A DNA stretch of 64,000 nucleotides from Paenibacillus turicensis (GTDB taxonomy: Bacteria; Bacillota; Bacilli; Paenibacillales; Paenibacillaceae), in NCBI RefSeq assembly GCF_017873435.1, contig NZ_JAGGKG010000009.1, positions 62,001-126,000 on the forward strand, written 5' to 3'. Shown here piece by piece: positions 18,020-26,433 of this stretch (position 1 is its first letter; the number at the start of each line of letters is the position of its first letter). The notes beneath the pieces are model-generated. The model did not search any database. It saw nothing but the letters and a program-made list of their open reading frames with translations, and had not been told where the DNA came from. The position numbers were made by a program, and so were the translations under genes.

Positions 18020-18193
18020 TTTAATTCCTCCATCCTAGTCATAGTTAAGCTTATGAGAGAAAGAGGACAAACATCACAAAAAAAACCTAAGAAAGCGATT
18101 ACAGAAAGGGTGGATTCATTTCGAAATTGTGTTAGAATAAGACTATAGAAGCAATGACTTGATACCTAGAATTTATGTGAATGGAGTGATAAT

Positions 18194-18289
18194 ATGAGTT
18201 ATATAGCAGGATTACTCGTATGCGCCTTTGTTTATGTTATTCGCGCCTCTCATATCCATTCTGGTGAAGAGGATTGGAGCAGTTACTAA
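18194..18289 (+). CDS. Very small putative membrane peptide (31 aa)
   Basis: ATG at 18194 after GGAGTGA, stop TAA at 18287-18289. It begins MSYIAGLLVCAFVYVIRAS, one hydrophobic segment, followed by a charged tail HSGEEDWSSY. A rho-independent terminator begins 24 bases after the stop, so the peptide would occupy a complete short transcription unit between the divergent ylbJ gene and the globin gene. I do not recognise a family. It may be a small spore or membrane-complex peptide; a chance ORF is possible. Confidence 0.55.
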   Translation: MSYIAGLLVCAFVYVIRASHIHSGEEDWSSY

Positions 18290-18313
18290 AATATTATTTA
18301 CAACTATACGTGG

Positions 18314-18344
18314 AAGCTCCTATTAGGAGCTTTTATTTTTTTTT
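18314..18344 (+). terminator. Terminator of the 31-aa ORF unit
   Basis: AAGCTCC TATTA GGAGCTT followed by a long T-rich tail. Confidence 0.85.
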
Positions 18345-18411
18345 GATATAATAAGCTTTAAGCAAAAAATTGGTGGTTATGTATGAAGAGATGCCATCAT
18401 CGATTTAAAAA

Positions 18412-18810
18412 ATGAGCTTGGAGTTGGAAAATTTGAAGCAAAGTGACAGTATTTATGATCAGCTTGGTGGTGCAGATACAATTAAACGTCTAGTTGAGGC
18501 GTTTTATCCCAAGGTACAAGACCATCCTTTGTTAGGTCCATTGTTTCCTGAGGATATTGTCCCTGTGATGGAAAAGCAAGAGATGTTTCTTACTCAATTT
18601 TTAGGAGGCCCTGCGTTGTATTCTGATGCACATGGTCATCCAATGATGAGAGCAAGACACATGCCATTTCCGATTACACCAGAAAGAGCAGAAGCATGGT
18701 TAAGCTGTATGAATGAAGCACTGGAACAAATTCAGGTGGAGGAATCACTTAAAGAAATTGTACTTAAACGGCTGTCTGGACCCGCGTTTCATTTTGTAAA
18801 TACTCCCTAA
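18412..18810 (+). CDS. Group II truncated hemoglobin (YjbI-like globin)
   Basis: A 132-residue heme protein, the same length as B. subtilis YjbI. Family marks are SIYDQLGGADTIKRLVEAFYPKVQDHPLLGPLFP, the B10/CD region, and FLGGPALYSDAHGHPMMRARHMPFPI containing the proximal histidine, then AWLSCMNEAL. It probably binds O2 or NO, or protects against peroxide. The ATG at 18412 has no clear ribosome site; a TTG at 18433 lies after GGAG and would remove seven residues. The downstream PepF and upstream NAD kinase genes recall the B. subtilis yjb cluster. Confidence 0.9.
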   Translation: MSLELENLKQSDSIYDQLGGADTIKRLVEAFYPKVQDHPLLGPLFPEDIVPVMEKQEMFLTQFLGGPALYSDAHGHPMMRARHMPFPITPERAEAWLSCMNEALEQIQVEESLKEIVLKRLSGPAFHFVNTP

Positions 18811-18862
18811 GCCGATTATTGTATTCTTTAGCTCATGACTAATGTTGGGAGGAAGACACAAA

Positions 18863-19561
18863 GTGGAGCTGGAACCATTATTTCAAATTAAAATTAAATG
18901 TGTGTGCTGTGAACATGAATTTATGACTTCTAGAGTACGTCCTAGCTTTAAGCGTGCAGCAAGTAGTGATACTGATTTTTGTAGATATTATAATAATGAA
19001 AATCCTGATTTTTATGTTGTACGTGTGTGCCCGTCTTGTGGATTTGCCTCCACAGAAAATTCATTAGATCGTTTAAATGATCAGCAACGTGCGAAGTATC
19101 AAGAAAATATAGGTAGTCGCTATATTAAACGAGATTTTAGTGGGAAAAGAGATTGGGAATCCGCATTAGAAACGTATAAGTTAGCGCTCCTTTGTGCTCA
19201 AACGATTGGGGAGAAGGATCGTATTATCGCTAGCCTGCTTCATCATATTGCTTGGCTCTATCGTTATCAAAATAATAAGGAGCAGGAGCTTCGATTTTTA
19301 CAATATGCGTTGGAGTCTTACATAAAAGTATATGAATTGGAGGGAATTAGTGGCAGTGACGCTCGTCTGATGTATTTGATTGGAGAACTTAACCGTAGAG
19401 TTGGTCGTTATAATGAAGCGGTACAATGGTTCTCTAGAGTTATTAATGATAAAAAGATCATGGACGCTGCGATGATTCGTGCTTCAAGAGAGCAATGGGC
19501 ATTATTACGTGAAGATATGCTGTCAGGGGGACATGAGTTACCTGATGAAATGAAGTCATAA
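18863..19561 (+). CDS. DUF2225 family protein with zinc ribbon and TPR-like helices
   Basis: A 232-residue cytoplasmic protein. Two cysteine pairs, CVCC near residue 13-16 and CPSC in VVRVCPSCGFAS, form a likely zinc ribbon; the rest is helical with tetratricopeptide-like spacing (DWESALETYKLALLCAQ; YNEAVQWFSRVI). This is the DUF2225 family common in Firmicutes; function unknown. The GTG at 18863 is preferred over ATG 18842 because GGGAGGA lies between them at a proper distance. Confidence 0.82.
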   Translation: MELEPLFQIKIKCVCCEHEFMTSRVRPSFKRAASSDTDFCRYYNNENPDFYVVRVCPSCGFASTENSLDRLNDQQRAKYQENIGSRYIKRDFSGKRDWESALETYKLALLCAQTIGEKDRIIASLLHHIAWLYRYQNNKEQELRFLQYALESYIKVYELEGISGSDARLMYLIGELNRRVGRYNEAVQWFSRVINDKKIMDAAMIRASREQWALLREDMLSGGHELPDEMKS

Positions 19562-19680
19562 CCTATAATCGTTTGCATTTTTGCTATCCATTACTTGTTA
19601 AGGTTGGACAGTAGTGGAGCAAAAATGCAAAACCAATGACTTTTCGTATTCATAGTATTATGTTTATGCGTACTTATGTT

Positions 19681-19914
19681 TTATCGTCTAACAATTGTAT
19701 CCGTCATTAAATAATCTTGATCACTGTCTGTGACGAACAATTTGTTACCACAGCAAGGAAAAACAACGAGCTTTTTTTTGCCTTCATGTGCGGCTTGAAT
19801 TTCAGATGGTTTTATTGGAATTAACACCTGCTCTTGTCCACAAAATGGACAGGTGGGCACGTAGACATCCTTCGTAAAGATGTCGTAAGGTAAGGCGCGA
19901 TTAAAAGGAATCAT
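19681..19914 (-). CDS. Small zinc-finger-like hypothetical protein
   Basis: A 77-residue protein with a CPFCGQEQ motif at about residue 22 and a CCG motif at about 55, spaced as a zinc ribbon. No family name recognised. The ATG overlaps the stop of the upstream minus-strand gene by four bases (ATGA), so the two are translationally coupled. Confidence 0.7.
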   Translation of the reverse strand: MIPFNRALPYDIFTKDVYVPTCPFCGQEQVLIPIKPSEIQAAHEGKKKLVVFPCCGNKLFVTDSDQDYLMTDTIVRR

Positions 19915-20099
19915 GATTGTTTATCCTCTTCTGTTGAGTCTGTTGGAACTTGTTGCCCCTCACTTGGCGTTTCTTTGGCAAGTTCTGCAAGTTTTTGAAG
20001 TAATATATGTTGAGGCATATGCATTAAATGTTCAATGGGCACCTTCAGCTTTTCTGAAAGTTTGATTGCAGTTTCGGCAGATATTTTTAATGGTGGCAT
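19911..20099 (-). CDS. Small hypothetical protein (YycC-like)
   Basis: A 62-residue protein. MPPLKISAETAIKLSEKLKV followed by EHLMHMPQHILLQKLAEL looks like the YycC family of small Bacillus proteins (helical, unknown function); the tail is acidic and low complexity. The ATG at 20099 follows AGGAGGG at nine bases; the longer open frame to 20348 lies over the promoter and start of pepF and is not used. It is coupled with the zinc-finger gene downstream. Confidence 0.65.
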   Translation of the reverse strand: MPPLKISAETAIKLSEKLKVPIEHLMHMPQHILLQKLAELAKETPSEGQQVPTDSTEEDKQS

Positions 20100-20197
20100 G
20101 GAGCATTGCCCTCCTAATTTAGTTTGAATTTTATTTAAAATGTATATTACCACATTATCATAACCATGTCTGTGGTATTTAGAAAGGATGAATAATA

Positions 20198-22006
20198 TTG
20201 TCACAATTAAATGAACCAGTAGCTTTAACTTGGGACCTTGATAGCTTGTTTGAAGGAGGATCAACAGGTCAAGCCTTTCCGCAGTTTTTAGCCCAATTAG
20301 AAAAGGACATTCAAGCATTAAACGAAACGTTAAAAAATCAACAAGCACCTACCTCTGTAGAGGAAACTTATTTGCTTGATCCCATCATTAAACAATTACA
20401 AGATGTGTCAGCCCGAATTTTAGAAGCTTCTAGCTTCACTGAATGCTTAACAGCACAAGATCAACATGACAAAAAGGCAGTTCAGTTATCTGGCAAGGTG
20501 ACTTCATTGGATGCTCAAGCCTCTAATATGATGACTTTATTCCACAATATTTTATTCCTTACCTCTGATGACGTATGGCAAGGCTGGATGGAACGGGAAG
20601 AAATGAAGCCTATCGCCTTTGTCCTAACTGAAAAAAGGGATGAGGCCAAAGAGAAGTTATCTCCTGAACTGGAAAGCTTAGCTTCTGATTTAGCTGTTTC
20701 TGGTTATCATGCGTGGGGTCAGCATTATGATACGATCGTAGCCAACATTCATATCCCAAGCAAGGATGAGCAAGGAAATGAAGTTCAGCTATCTGTAGGT
20801 CAAGCTGCGAATAAGCTGGATGACGCCAATCGTGATGTGCGTGAGGAAACCTTTGTACAATGGGAAAAGGCATGGAAGGATACGGCTGACTTTAGTGCAG
20901 ACACTTTAAATGCATTAGCTGGATTCAGACTAAAGCTATATGAAAATCGTGGCTGGGATAACGTGCTTAAGGAGCCGCTTGCCATTAATAGAATGTCTGA
21001 AGGCACCCTCAACATGATGTGGCAGGTAATTAATAAGCATAAGCCGTTATTTATTAAATATATGGATCGTAAAGCCAAAATGATAGGTGTGGATAAGCTA
21101 AGCTGGTGTGATGTAGATGCTCCAGTTGGCAATACATCAGGACAAACCACCTATGACTATGCGGCAAAAGAAATCGTGAAGCAATTTGCTAAGTTTAGTC
21201 CAAAACTAGCTGATTTTGCTACCCACGCATTTAATCAAAAGTGGATTGAAGCCGAAGATCGTAACGGGAAACGTCCAGGAGGATTTTGTACCTCTCTGCC
21301 AGTCAGTAAGCAAACGCGTATTTTTATGACCTTTGGGGGAACGGTTTCCAACATGTCCACATTGGCGCATGAATTAGGACATGCTTATCATCAATATTTG
21401 ATGGATGGACTACCGATGTTTAATCAAGATTATGCGATGAACGTAGCAGAAACTGCTTCTACTTTTGCCGAAATGATCGTATCAGATGCTTTAGTACAAA
21501 ACGCACAATCTAAAGAAGAAAAAATTGCTTTACTTGCCGATAAGGTACAACGTAGTATTGCATTTTTTATGAACATTCATGCTCGTTTCTTGTTTGAAAC
21601 GCGGTTTTATGAGCTACGTAAACAAGGAACACTAGAGGCGGAGGAAATCTCTGCATTAATGGAGAAAGCTCAACGTGAAGCCTTCTTGGACTCACTTAGC
21701 AGCTATCATCCTTATTTCTGGTCATCTAAGCTTCACTTCTATATTACAGGTGTTCCGTTCTATAATTTCCCGTATACGTTTGGTTATATGTTCAGCACAG
21801 GCATTTATGCGATTGCGAAACGAGAAGGGACTGCTTTTGCTGCTAAATATGATGCATTGCTGCGGGACACAGGTTGTATGAATGTAGAGGAGCTTGCTTC
21901 CAAGCATCTTGGCGTTGATTTAACGCAGCCTGATTTCTGGGAAGATGCGATGAAGCTTGCAATTCAAGATGTCGAGGATTTCTTGGCGTTAACTGAGGAA
22001 AATTAA
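20198..22006 (+). CDS. pepF: Oligoendopeptidase F family (M3B metallopeptidase)
   Basis: A 602-residue cytoplasmic zinc peptidase that degrades short peptides. The zinc site is HELGHAYHQ (HExxH) with the downstream glutamate in NVAETASTFAEM; GGFCTSLPVSKQTRIFMTF and YPYTFGYMFSTGIYAIAK-type regions are typical of PepF/M3B. It starts with TTG after GAAAGGATG. Divergently transcribed from the small minus-strand pair. Followed by a strong hairpin. Confidence 0.92.
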   Translation: MSQLNEPVALTWDLDSLFEGGSTGQAFPQFLAQLEKDIQALNETLKNQQAPTSVEETYLLDPIIKQLQDVSARILEASSFTECLTAQDQHDKKAVQLSGKVTSLDAQASNMMTLFHNILFLTSDDVWQGWMEREEMKPIAFVLTEKRDEAKEKLSPELESLASDLAVSGYHAWGQHYDTIVANIHIPSKDEQGNEVQLSVGQAANKLDDANRDVREETFVQWEKAWKDTADFSADTLNALAGFRLKLYENRGWDNVLKEPLAINRMSEGTLNMMWQVINKHKPLFIKYMDRKAKMIGVDKLSWCDVDAPVGNTSGQTTYDYAAKEIVKQFAKFSPKLADFATHAFNQKWIEAEDRNGKRPGGFCTSLPVSKQTRIFMTFGGTVSNMSTLAHELGHAYHQYLMDGLPMFNQDYAMNVAETASTFAEMIVSDALVQNAQSKEEKIALLADKVQRSIAFFMNIHARFLFETRFYELRKQGTLEAEEISALMEKAQREAFLDSLSSYHPYFWSSKLHFYITGVPFYNFPYTFGYMFSTGIYAIAKREGTAFAAKYDALLRDTGCMNVEELASKHLGVDLTQPDFWEDAMKLAIQDVEDFLALTEEN

Positions 22007-22027
22007 AGACAATTTATTTATAAATTA

Positions 22028-22084
22028 ACCCACCCCCTTATGATTCCTAGTTACTTAACCTGGAAATGTAAGGGGGTGAGGTTT
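22028..22084 (+). terminator. Hairpin terminator after pepF
   Basis: AACCCACCCCCTTA pairs with TAAGGGGGTGAGGTT; a short T-rich stretch follows. Confidence 0.7.
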
Positions 22085-22213
22085 ATTTCTGACCTTGATT
22101 TTATTTATATAGTAAAAACTAAATGCTATCGTAGATTTATAGGTAAGGGAAATATTGTATTTTAAAGTGAAAATAATCACTACTTCGTTATGTTCACACA
22201 ATCCTCTTATATT

Positions 22214-22241
22214 TTGACAAACTTAGAATATGGAATATGAA
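22214..22241 (+). promoter_or_regulatory. Candidate promoter of the solute-binding protein gene
   Basis: TTGACA at 22214-22219, 16-base spacer, TATGAA at 22236-22241. It would give a leader of about 170 bases that contains two possible stems (GTTGTTG 22254-22260 with CAACAAC 22286-22292; GAATCTTAGC 22275-22284 with GCCAAGATTC 22338-22347). Confidence 0.45.
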
Positions 22242-22419
22242 TTAGATAAGATGGTTGTTGATCTATTCTGCAAAGAATCTTAGCACAACAACTTCTTAGA
22301 TACGAAGACTGCTTAATCACCCTCTTCCAAGCACTTAGCCAAGATTCTTCAGATTACTTCCCTTTGGCTTCTACTTTTTAATATGAGAAGTAAAATAAAG
22401 CTATTACTTGGAGGTTATG

Positions 22420-23802
22420 ATGAGAAGAAAATGGGTTGGTAAGTCATTATTGATTTTGTTATGTGGTATTTTGTTTGGAGGTTGCTCCAGTGCACCAACC
22501 AAGGAACAAGAGCAGCACTCTAGTCTTAAAATCATGTATATGGATGCAGCGTATTTTGCTACTCAATATGGTGATGTATTTTCGTCAAAATACCCTAATA
22601 TTGATGTTGAAGTGATTCCGACAAATAGTATCTATCAGGGAGATACTCAGGACTTAAGTAAAGCGCTAGCAGATCTCATTGAGAAGGAACAACCAGATGT
22701 CGTTGCGTTAAGTATGGAAGAATATGAGAAATTTGCTGCAGAAGGTAAATTAATGGAGCTTAATACCCTGATCGAACGAGATAAGTATGATATTGGAAAT
22801 ATTTATCCAGCATTGATCGAGATCCTGAAGGACAAAGGGGAAGGTAAACTATTCGGGTTAGCCCCCTCATTTTATGGAAACGCTCTTTTCTATAATGCAG
22901 ATTTATTCGCCAAACACGGGGTTGATGTACCACACGATAGTATGACATGGAAGGAAATCCTTGATCTAGCGCGCCGTTTTCCCACTGATGGCGATGAGAA
23001 AACCCGTATTTATGGATTTGCCAATGATTATGGGATGACAATTGATAATTTAGCAATGAAAATCGCATCGACCCAAGGCTTGAAATATATAAACACAGAC
23101 ACGATGAAAATTACACTAAATACCGATTCATGGAAGCAAACCTATCAGCTTGCTAAAGAGGCAATCGATGCGGGTGTAATTTACAATCCTAAGGACGGTA
23201 CGTTCCAGGGGGGGACCATAGAAGATTTTTATCAAAGTCAGTTGTTTGTTATGGGGCGTTCGGCAATGACAACGGGCAATGCTTATTCATTAAGTGTGAT
23301 GAAAAATGCTAAGGATTCAATGAAGGATTATAAACCTTTTCAAGTTGGTATCGTTGCGGGGCCGATTGATCCGGCGGAGCCAGAAAAATCTCGAAATATT
23401 AAGTTTAATGAAGTGTTTGCAATAAGAGCTAACTCACCAAATGCTGATGCCGCTTGGGAATTTATTAAATACGTGAATGGCGAGGATTTCGCTAAGGTTA
23501 AATCAAAATCGTTAAATAACGGACTAATGTCTCGAATGGGTTACTCAAAGGAATTTGAGGGTGTGAGCCTTGACGTGTTCTATAAATTACAACCGAAGCT
23601 GGAAGGCGCAGTTTCAAAAGACATGAGTAAAATTCCACAAAGTTTTTATCCTCAATACCAGCCGATTGTAGATCGAGAGATGAAATTGGTTCAGGACAAC
23701 AAAAAATCGATGGATGAAGCACTTCAAACAATAGAACAAGAAGGACAAGTCATATTAGATAAGGCAATAAAAGATGAGGCGTCCAAGGAAAGTGGTAAAT
23801 AG
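22420..23802 (+). CDS. Extracellular solute-binding lipoprotein (ABC sugar-type)
   Basis: A 460-residue lipoprotein. Lipobox LFGGC at about residue 20-24 of the mature start, then a periplasmic-binding fold of the carbohydrate (family 1) class: KLFGLAPSFYGNALFYNADLF, ADAAWEFIKYVNGEDFAK. The ATG at 22420 follows GGAGG. No permease or ATPase genes adjoin it: the next genes are an unrelated unknown and a SASP gene. It is therefore an orphan binding protein that must share a transporter encoded elsewhere or act as a sensor. Substrate unknown. Confidence 0.85.
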   Translation: MRRKWVGKSLLILLCGILFGGCSSAPTKEQEQHSSLKIMYMDAAYFATQYGDVFSSKYPNIDVEVIPTNSIYQGDTQDLSKALADLIEKEQPDVVALSMEEYEKFAAEGKLMELNTLIERDKYDIGNIYPALIEILKDKGEGKLFGLAPSFYGNALFYNADLFAKHGVDVPHDSMTWKEILDLARRFPTDGDEKTRIYGFANDYGMTIDNLAMKIASTQGLKYINTDTMKITLNTDSWKQTYQLAKEAIDAGVIYNPKDGTFQGGTIEDFYQSQLFVMGRSAMTTGNAYSLSVMKNAKDSMKDYKPFQVGIVAGPIDPAEPEKSRNIKFNEVFAIRANSPNADAAWEFIKYVNGEDFAKVKSKSLNNGLMSRMGYSKEFEGVSLDVFYKLQPKLEGAVSKDMSKIPQSFYPQYQPIVDREMKLVQDNKKSMDEALQTIEQEGQVILDKAIKDEASKESGK

Positions 23803-23816
23803 AATGTAGTACCCTA

Positions 23817-23858
23817 AGAGTATGTCTCCACAATTATGTGAGATATGCTCTTTTTTTG
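23817..23858 (+). terminator. Terminator after the solute-binding protein gene
   Basis: GAGTATGTCTC pairs with GAGATATGCTC, followed by seven T. Confidence 0.85.
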
Positions 23859-23980
23859 TCCAGTTTTCAGTAAAATATACCTATTTTTGTAGTTTGTGTT
23901 GATGATAGTATAATTATGGAATATAATGAGTCTTAATACCTAACAATTGGGTAAAATTAACTATAAAAGGGGAATGTGAT

Positions 23981-24388
23981 TTGAATACTACAGAACTTTC
24001 TCTTGCTCGGCAAATTGATCTTGTGTTTAAGGAATTAGAAGTAGAGCTAAAAGCGATGTCGTCAGGAACCGTATTTATACAGATTCGTAACAATGTGATT
24101 GGGAAGTTTGGAATTAAGCATAATCCGATTGCAGGACGTGGCGGGATGTTAGCGCAAGAGGAAAATGGTCTGAATGGAGAGCAATTTAACACATTTCGTG
24201 AGATGGCGATCGATGCATTAAAATTTAAGCATTATTGGACTCATGGAGAAATTAGTTATGAGTTTGCGTTACGCCAAGGGAAAATTATCGTAGATGCTAT
24301 TATTGAATCCAATTATAATATGGCAAGTTTAATGGTTCAAAGATACCAAGGACGTAAACATACATATAGCAACGATATGACTTCGTGA
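23981..24388 (+). CDS. Conserved hypothetical protein (135 aa)
   Basis: A soluble 135-residue protein starting with TTG after AAGGGGA. It has an N-terminal helix (RQIDLVFKELEVELKAM), a strand with GTVFIQIRNNVIGKFGIKHNPI and a C-terminal YEFALRQGKIIVDAIIESNYNMASLM. No motif known to me; no signal peptide or membrane segment. Monocistronic, with terminators on both sides. Confidence 0.7.
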   Translation: MNTTELSLARQIDLVFKELEVELKAMSSGTVFIQIRNNVIGKFGIKHNPIAGRGGMLAQEENGLNGEQFNTFREMAIDALKFKHYWTHGEISYEFALRQGKIIVDAIIESNYNMASLMVQRYQGRKHTYSNDMTS

Positions 24389-24466
24389 TATGATTTCTTG
24401 AAATGAAATCCTGCTGTATATCTACACTGAAATAAAGATCATGATGTAACAATGATATATATTGAA

Positions 24467-24502
24467 AAACAGGCGCCTGTTATGCACAGTACGCCTGTTT
24501 CT
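24467..24502 (+). terminator. Terminator after the 135-aa gene (also between convergent genes)
   Basis: AAACAGGCG pairs with CGCCTGTTT; T-rich on the plus side, A-rich on the other, so it may serve the SASP gene too. Confidence 0.8.
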
Positions 24503-24528
24503 CATATGTTGATATGGAGTAATGACAA

Positions 24529-24762
24529 TTACAGGTTAGAACGACCTGACAATTGTTGCTCCGCAATTTGTACTAGACGTTTAGTGATGTAACCTCCGAG
24601 AGATCCAGTCTCACGAGAAGTGTAGTTCCCGTAATAACCGTCAGCCGGAATTGTAACGCCTAACTCTTGAGCAGCTTCATATTTCAATTGTTGAAGAGCA
24701 GCGTTTGCTTGAGGAACAACAAGGTTGTTAGTACGGCTACCGCCTTGATTGTTATTTGCCAT
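24529..24762 (-). CDS. Alpha/beta-type small acid-soluble spore protein
   Basis: A 77-residue SASP that coats spore DNA. It carries the two family blocks: NLVVPQANAALQQLKYEAAQELGV, including the germination-protease recognition site around KYEAAQELG, and SRETGSLGGYITKRLVQIAEQQL. The ATG at 24762 has a near-perfect AAGGAGGTGA site; the frame extends further upstream but has no support. The promoter is of the forespore type (see separate entry). Proof that the organism sporulates. Confidence 0.97.
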   Translation of the reverse strand: MANNNQGGSRTNNLVVPQANAALQQLKYEAAQELGVTIPADGYYGNYTSRETGSLGGYITKRLVQIAEQQLSGRSNL

Positions 24763-24791
24763 GTGTGTCACCTCCTTTGCTGTTGTGATGT

Positions 24792-24820
24792 TAGTATGGT
24801 TTTTAGGAGAGAAAATATAC
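24792..24820 (-). promoter_or_regulatory. Sigma-G type (forespore) promoter of the SASP gene
   Basis: On the minus strand GTATA (24820-24816), 17 bases, then CATACTA (24798-24792), which fits the sigma-G consensus (GHATR, CATNHTA). Located about 30 bases before the start codon. Confidence 0.7.
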
Positions 24821-24914
24821 AGCATATACAGAGTAAATATATTGGTAAATATTACACAGAAGGTTAGATGCAAAACGAGAAGCATAGATACAGTTAAAGG
24901 GATTAGATTACAAA

Positions 24915-24959
24915 AAGAAGAGTGAGTTAGGATGTGGGATCCTTAACTCACTCTTCTTC
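24915..24959. terminator. Terminator after the aldose epimerase gene
   Basis: AGAAGAGTGAGTTAGGA pairs with TCCTTAACTCACTCTTCT almost perfectly, with A-rich and T-rich flanks on the two sides. Confidence 0.8.
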
Positions 24960-24961
24960 AA

Positions 24962-25930
24962 TTATTCTAATGCGGATAGGATCTCAAGCTTTGTTGAAAC
25001 TGAGATTGTTTGTTGTGGCTGAAGACCAATTAAACCACTGATTTGTGGTGAGACAGGAAGATTAGGCGCATTAGGTAGCCATGTATAAGGTTCAATACAG
25101 AGAAACTGATCAATGTCCCCTTTTGTAAACAGCACCCAATGCTTAAAGGCCTCATCGGCAGTATACTTAATTCCATAACCATCCTCACGTAAAAGCAGTG
25201 CTTCCGCAGGATGGTTGCCGATATGAAAAAGGGTATCAAAATTTTGATTAGCTAAGTTAAGGCCTTCTTTTAAAAGAGATAGATTGCCTAATGGTTCGAT
25301 GTTGCCTGTAGGTATTTGTTCCTCATTAAGCTCGTAAATGCCTTCGCAAGGTAATTTAATCTGCCATCGTTCTGGTTCACCATCGAGAAGAAACCAAGTG
25401 TGAAGTCCAAGACCAATAGGAACGGCTTTATCGCCTAAATGTGTAATTTTAAATGACTGCGTAAGAACGGAACCCTGTAGACGTAACGTCATTTCTAATT
25501 TAAGAGGAGCTGGAAATTGTCTCATCCAATTTTCATCATTTTGTGTATTGAATTCAGTGATAATCGCGCAGCTATCTTCCTCTTCTTCAATATCGCTGAC
25601 ACACCAGCTTTGAATACGGTGTAAACCATGAATATGGTTGTCATTTGCAGTATTACGATCAAATGAATATTGCTGACCTTCATACTGAAATTGCCCTTTG
25701 TTGATTCGACCAGGTGGAAATAATAACGGTATGCCGAAATGATACGGCTTTTGTAAATAAAACTCCAGCTCATTTTCATCTGGGTGGCGAAGCACATCGC
25801 GCTGATGTTTACAATCCCACAAGCGAATAATATTATTGCCTAAACGGGGTAGCAGCGTGACTTCAAGTTCAGGGCTATGTAAGATGTAAGTATCATAACC
25901 ATTCCATTGCCCTTTGGTCACTTTGTTCAT
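24962..25930 (-). CDS. Aldose 1-epimerase family protein (GalM-like)
   Basis: A 322-residue beta-sandwich protein of the galactose mutarotase family: GIPLLFPPGRINKGQFQYEGQQY, the histidine-bearing NHIHGLHR (catalytic region) and GLGLHTWFLL with the second conserved histidine, ending with FLCIEPYTWLPNAPNLP, where the glutamate is the likely base. It interconverts sugar anomers; substrate may be a hexose or hexose phosphate. ATG with AAAAGGAGC upstream. Monocistronic. Confidence 0.88.
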   Translation of the reverse strand: MNKVTKGQWNGYDTYILHSPELEVTLLPRLGNNIIRLWDCKHQRDVLRHPDENELEFYLQKPYHFGIPLLFPPGRINKGQFQYEGQQYSFDRNTANDNHIHGLHRIQSWCVSDIEEEEDSCAIITEFNTQNDENWMRQFPAPLKLEMTLRLQGSVLTQSFKITHLGDKAVPIGLGLHTWFLLDGEPERWQIKLPCEGIYELNEEQIPTGNIEPLGNLSLLKEGLNLANQNFDTLFHIGNHPAEALLLREDGYGIKYTADEAFKHWVLFTKGDIDQFLCIEPYTWLPNAPNLPVSPQISGLIGLQPQQTISVSTKLEILSALE

Positions 25931-26008
25931 ATCGATGCTCCTTTTCCCACATAATCTTTAAACTTATGCTTTATCATAACACTTTTTTGGTGTCACGAAA
26001 AATCAGAT

Positions 26009-26038
26009 TTGACATCTTTGACAAACTACGATTATGAT
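26009..26038 (+). promoter_or_regulatory. Promoter of the T-box/trpS transcript
   Basis: TTGACA at 26009-26014, 18-base spacer and TATGAT at 26033-26038. Confidence 0.55.
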
Positions 26039-26087
26039 TGCATTAACAAAAGCAACGTATAGCGTTTTAAAATCAAAAACTTAATAA

Positions 26088-26381
26088 ATTGGAAAACGTT
26101 GATCGAGATAAGTAAGCTTAGGATGTACTTTGTCAGAAAGCCGATGGTTGATGAGAATCGGTAGGTAACCTTATGCTGAATGGACTCGGGAGTTCTGAGC
26201 ACAACTGCTTGAATACTTATATTTTAGCACAGTATGCCAGACGGCTTGTTCGTCGTTATTTGAACATTTGAGGTCAAATGGCACATGTTCATTTCTATCA
26301 CTAGGAATGACTTCATTTGACGAATAAGGGTGGCACCACGGTCTCACGTCCCTTTCGGGGATGATGGGATTTTTTTGCGTT
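26088..26381 (+). ncRNA. T-box riboswitch, tRNA-Trp responsive, upstream of trpS
   Basis: Stem I shows the AGTA element on its 5' side and GAATGGA on its 3' side, so the specifier codon is TGG at 26181-26183, which reads tryptophan and agrees with the trpS gene downstream. The conserved T-box AAGGGTGGCACCACGG lies at 26326-26341 and pairs with uncharged tRNA acceptor end. The following hairpin (CACGTCCC...GGGGATGATGGGA) plus seven T is the terminator, about 26342-26378. Low charged tRNA-Trp should therefore raise trpS and fumC transcription. Confidence 0.93.
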
Positions 26382-26433
26382 CAGTTTTTTTTGTACAGTT
26401 TTGTGTAGTTATATGTTAAAGGAGGATATTCTA

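Noticed and set aside
20100-20348. Extended frame upstream of the small YycC-like gene
   Set aside because: Covers the promoter and first codons of pepF on the other strand and lacks a ribosome site.
24763-24885. N-terminal extension of the SASP frame
   Set aside because: It runs across the sigma-G type promoter and the ribosome site; SASPs of this class start at MANNN-like sequences.
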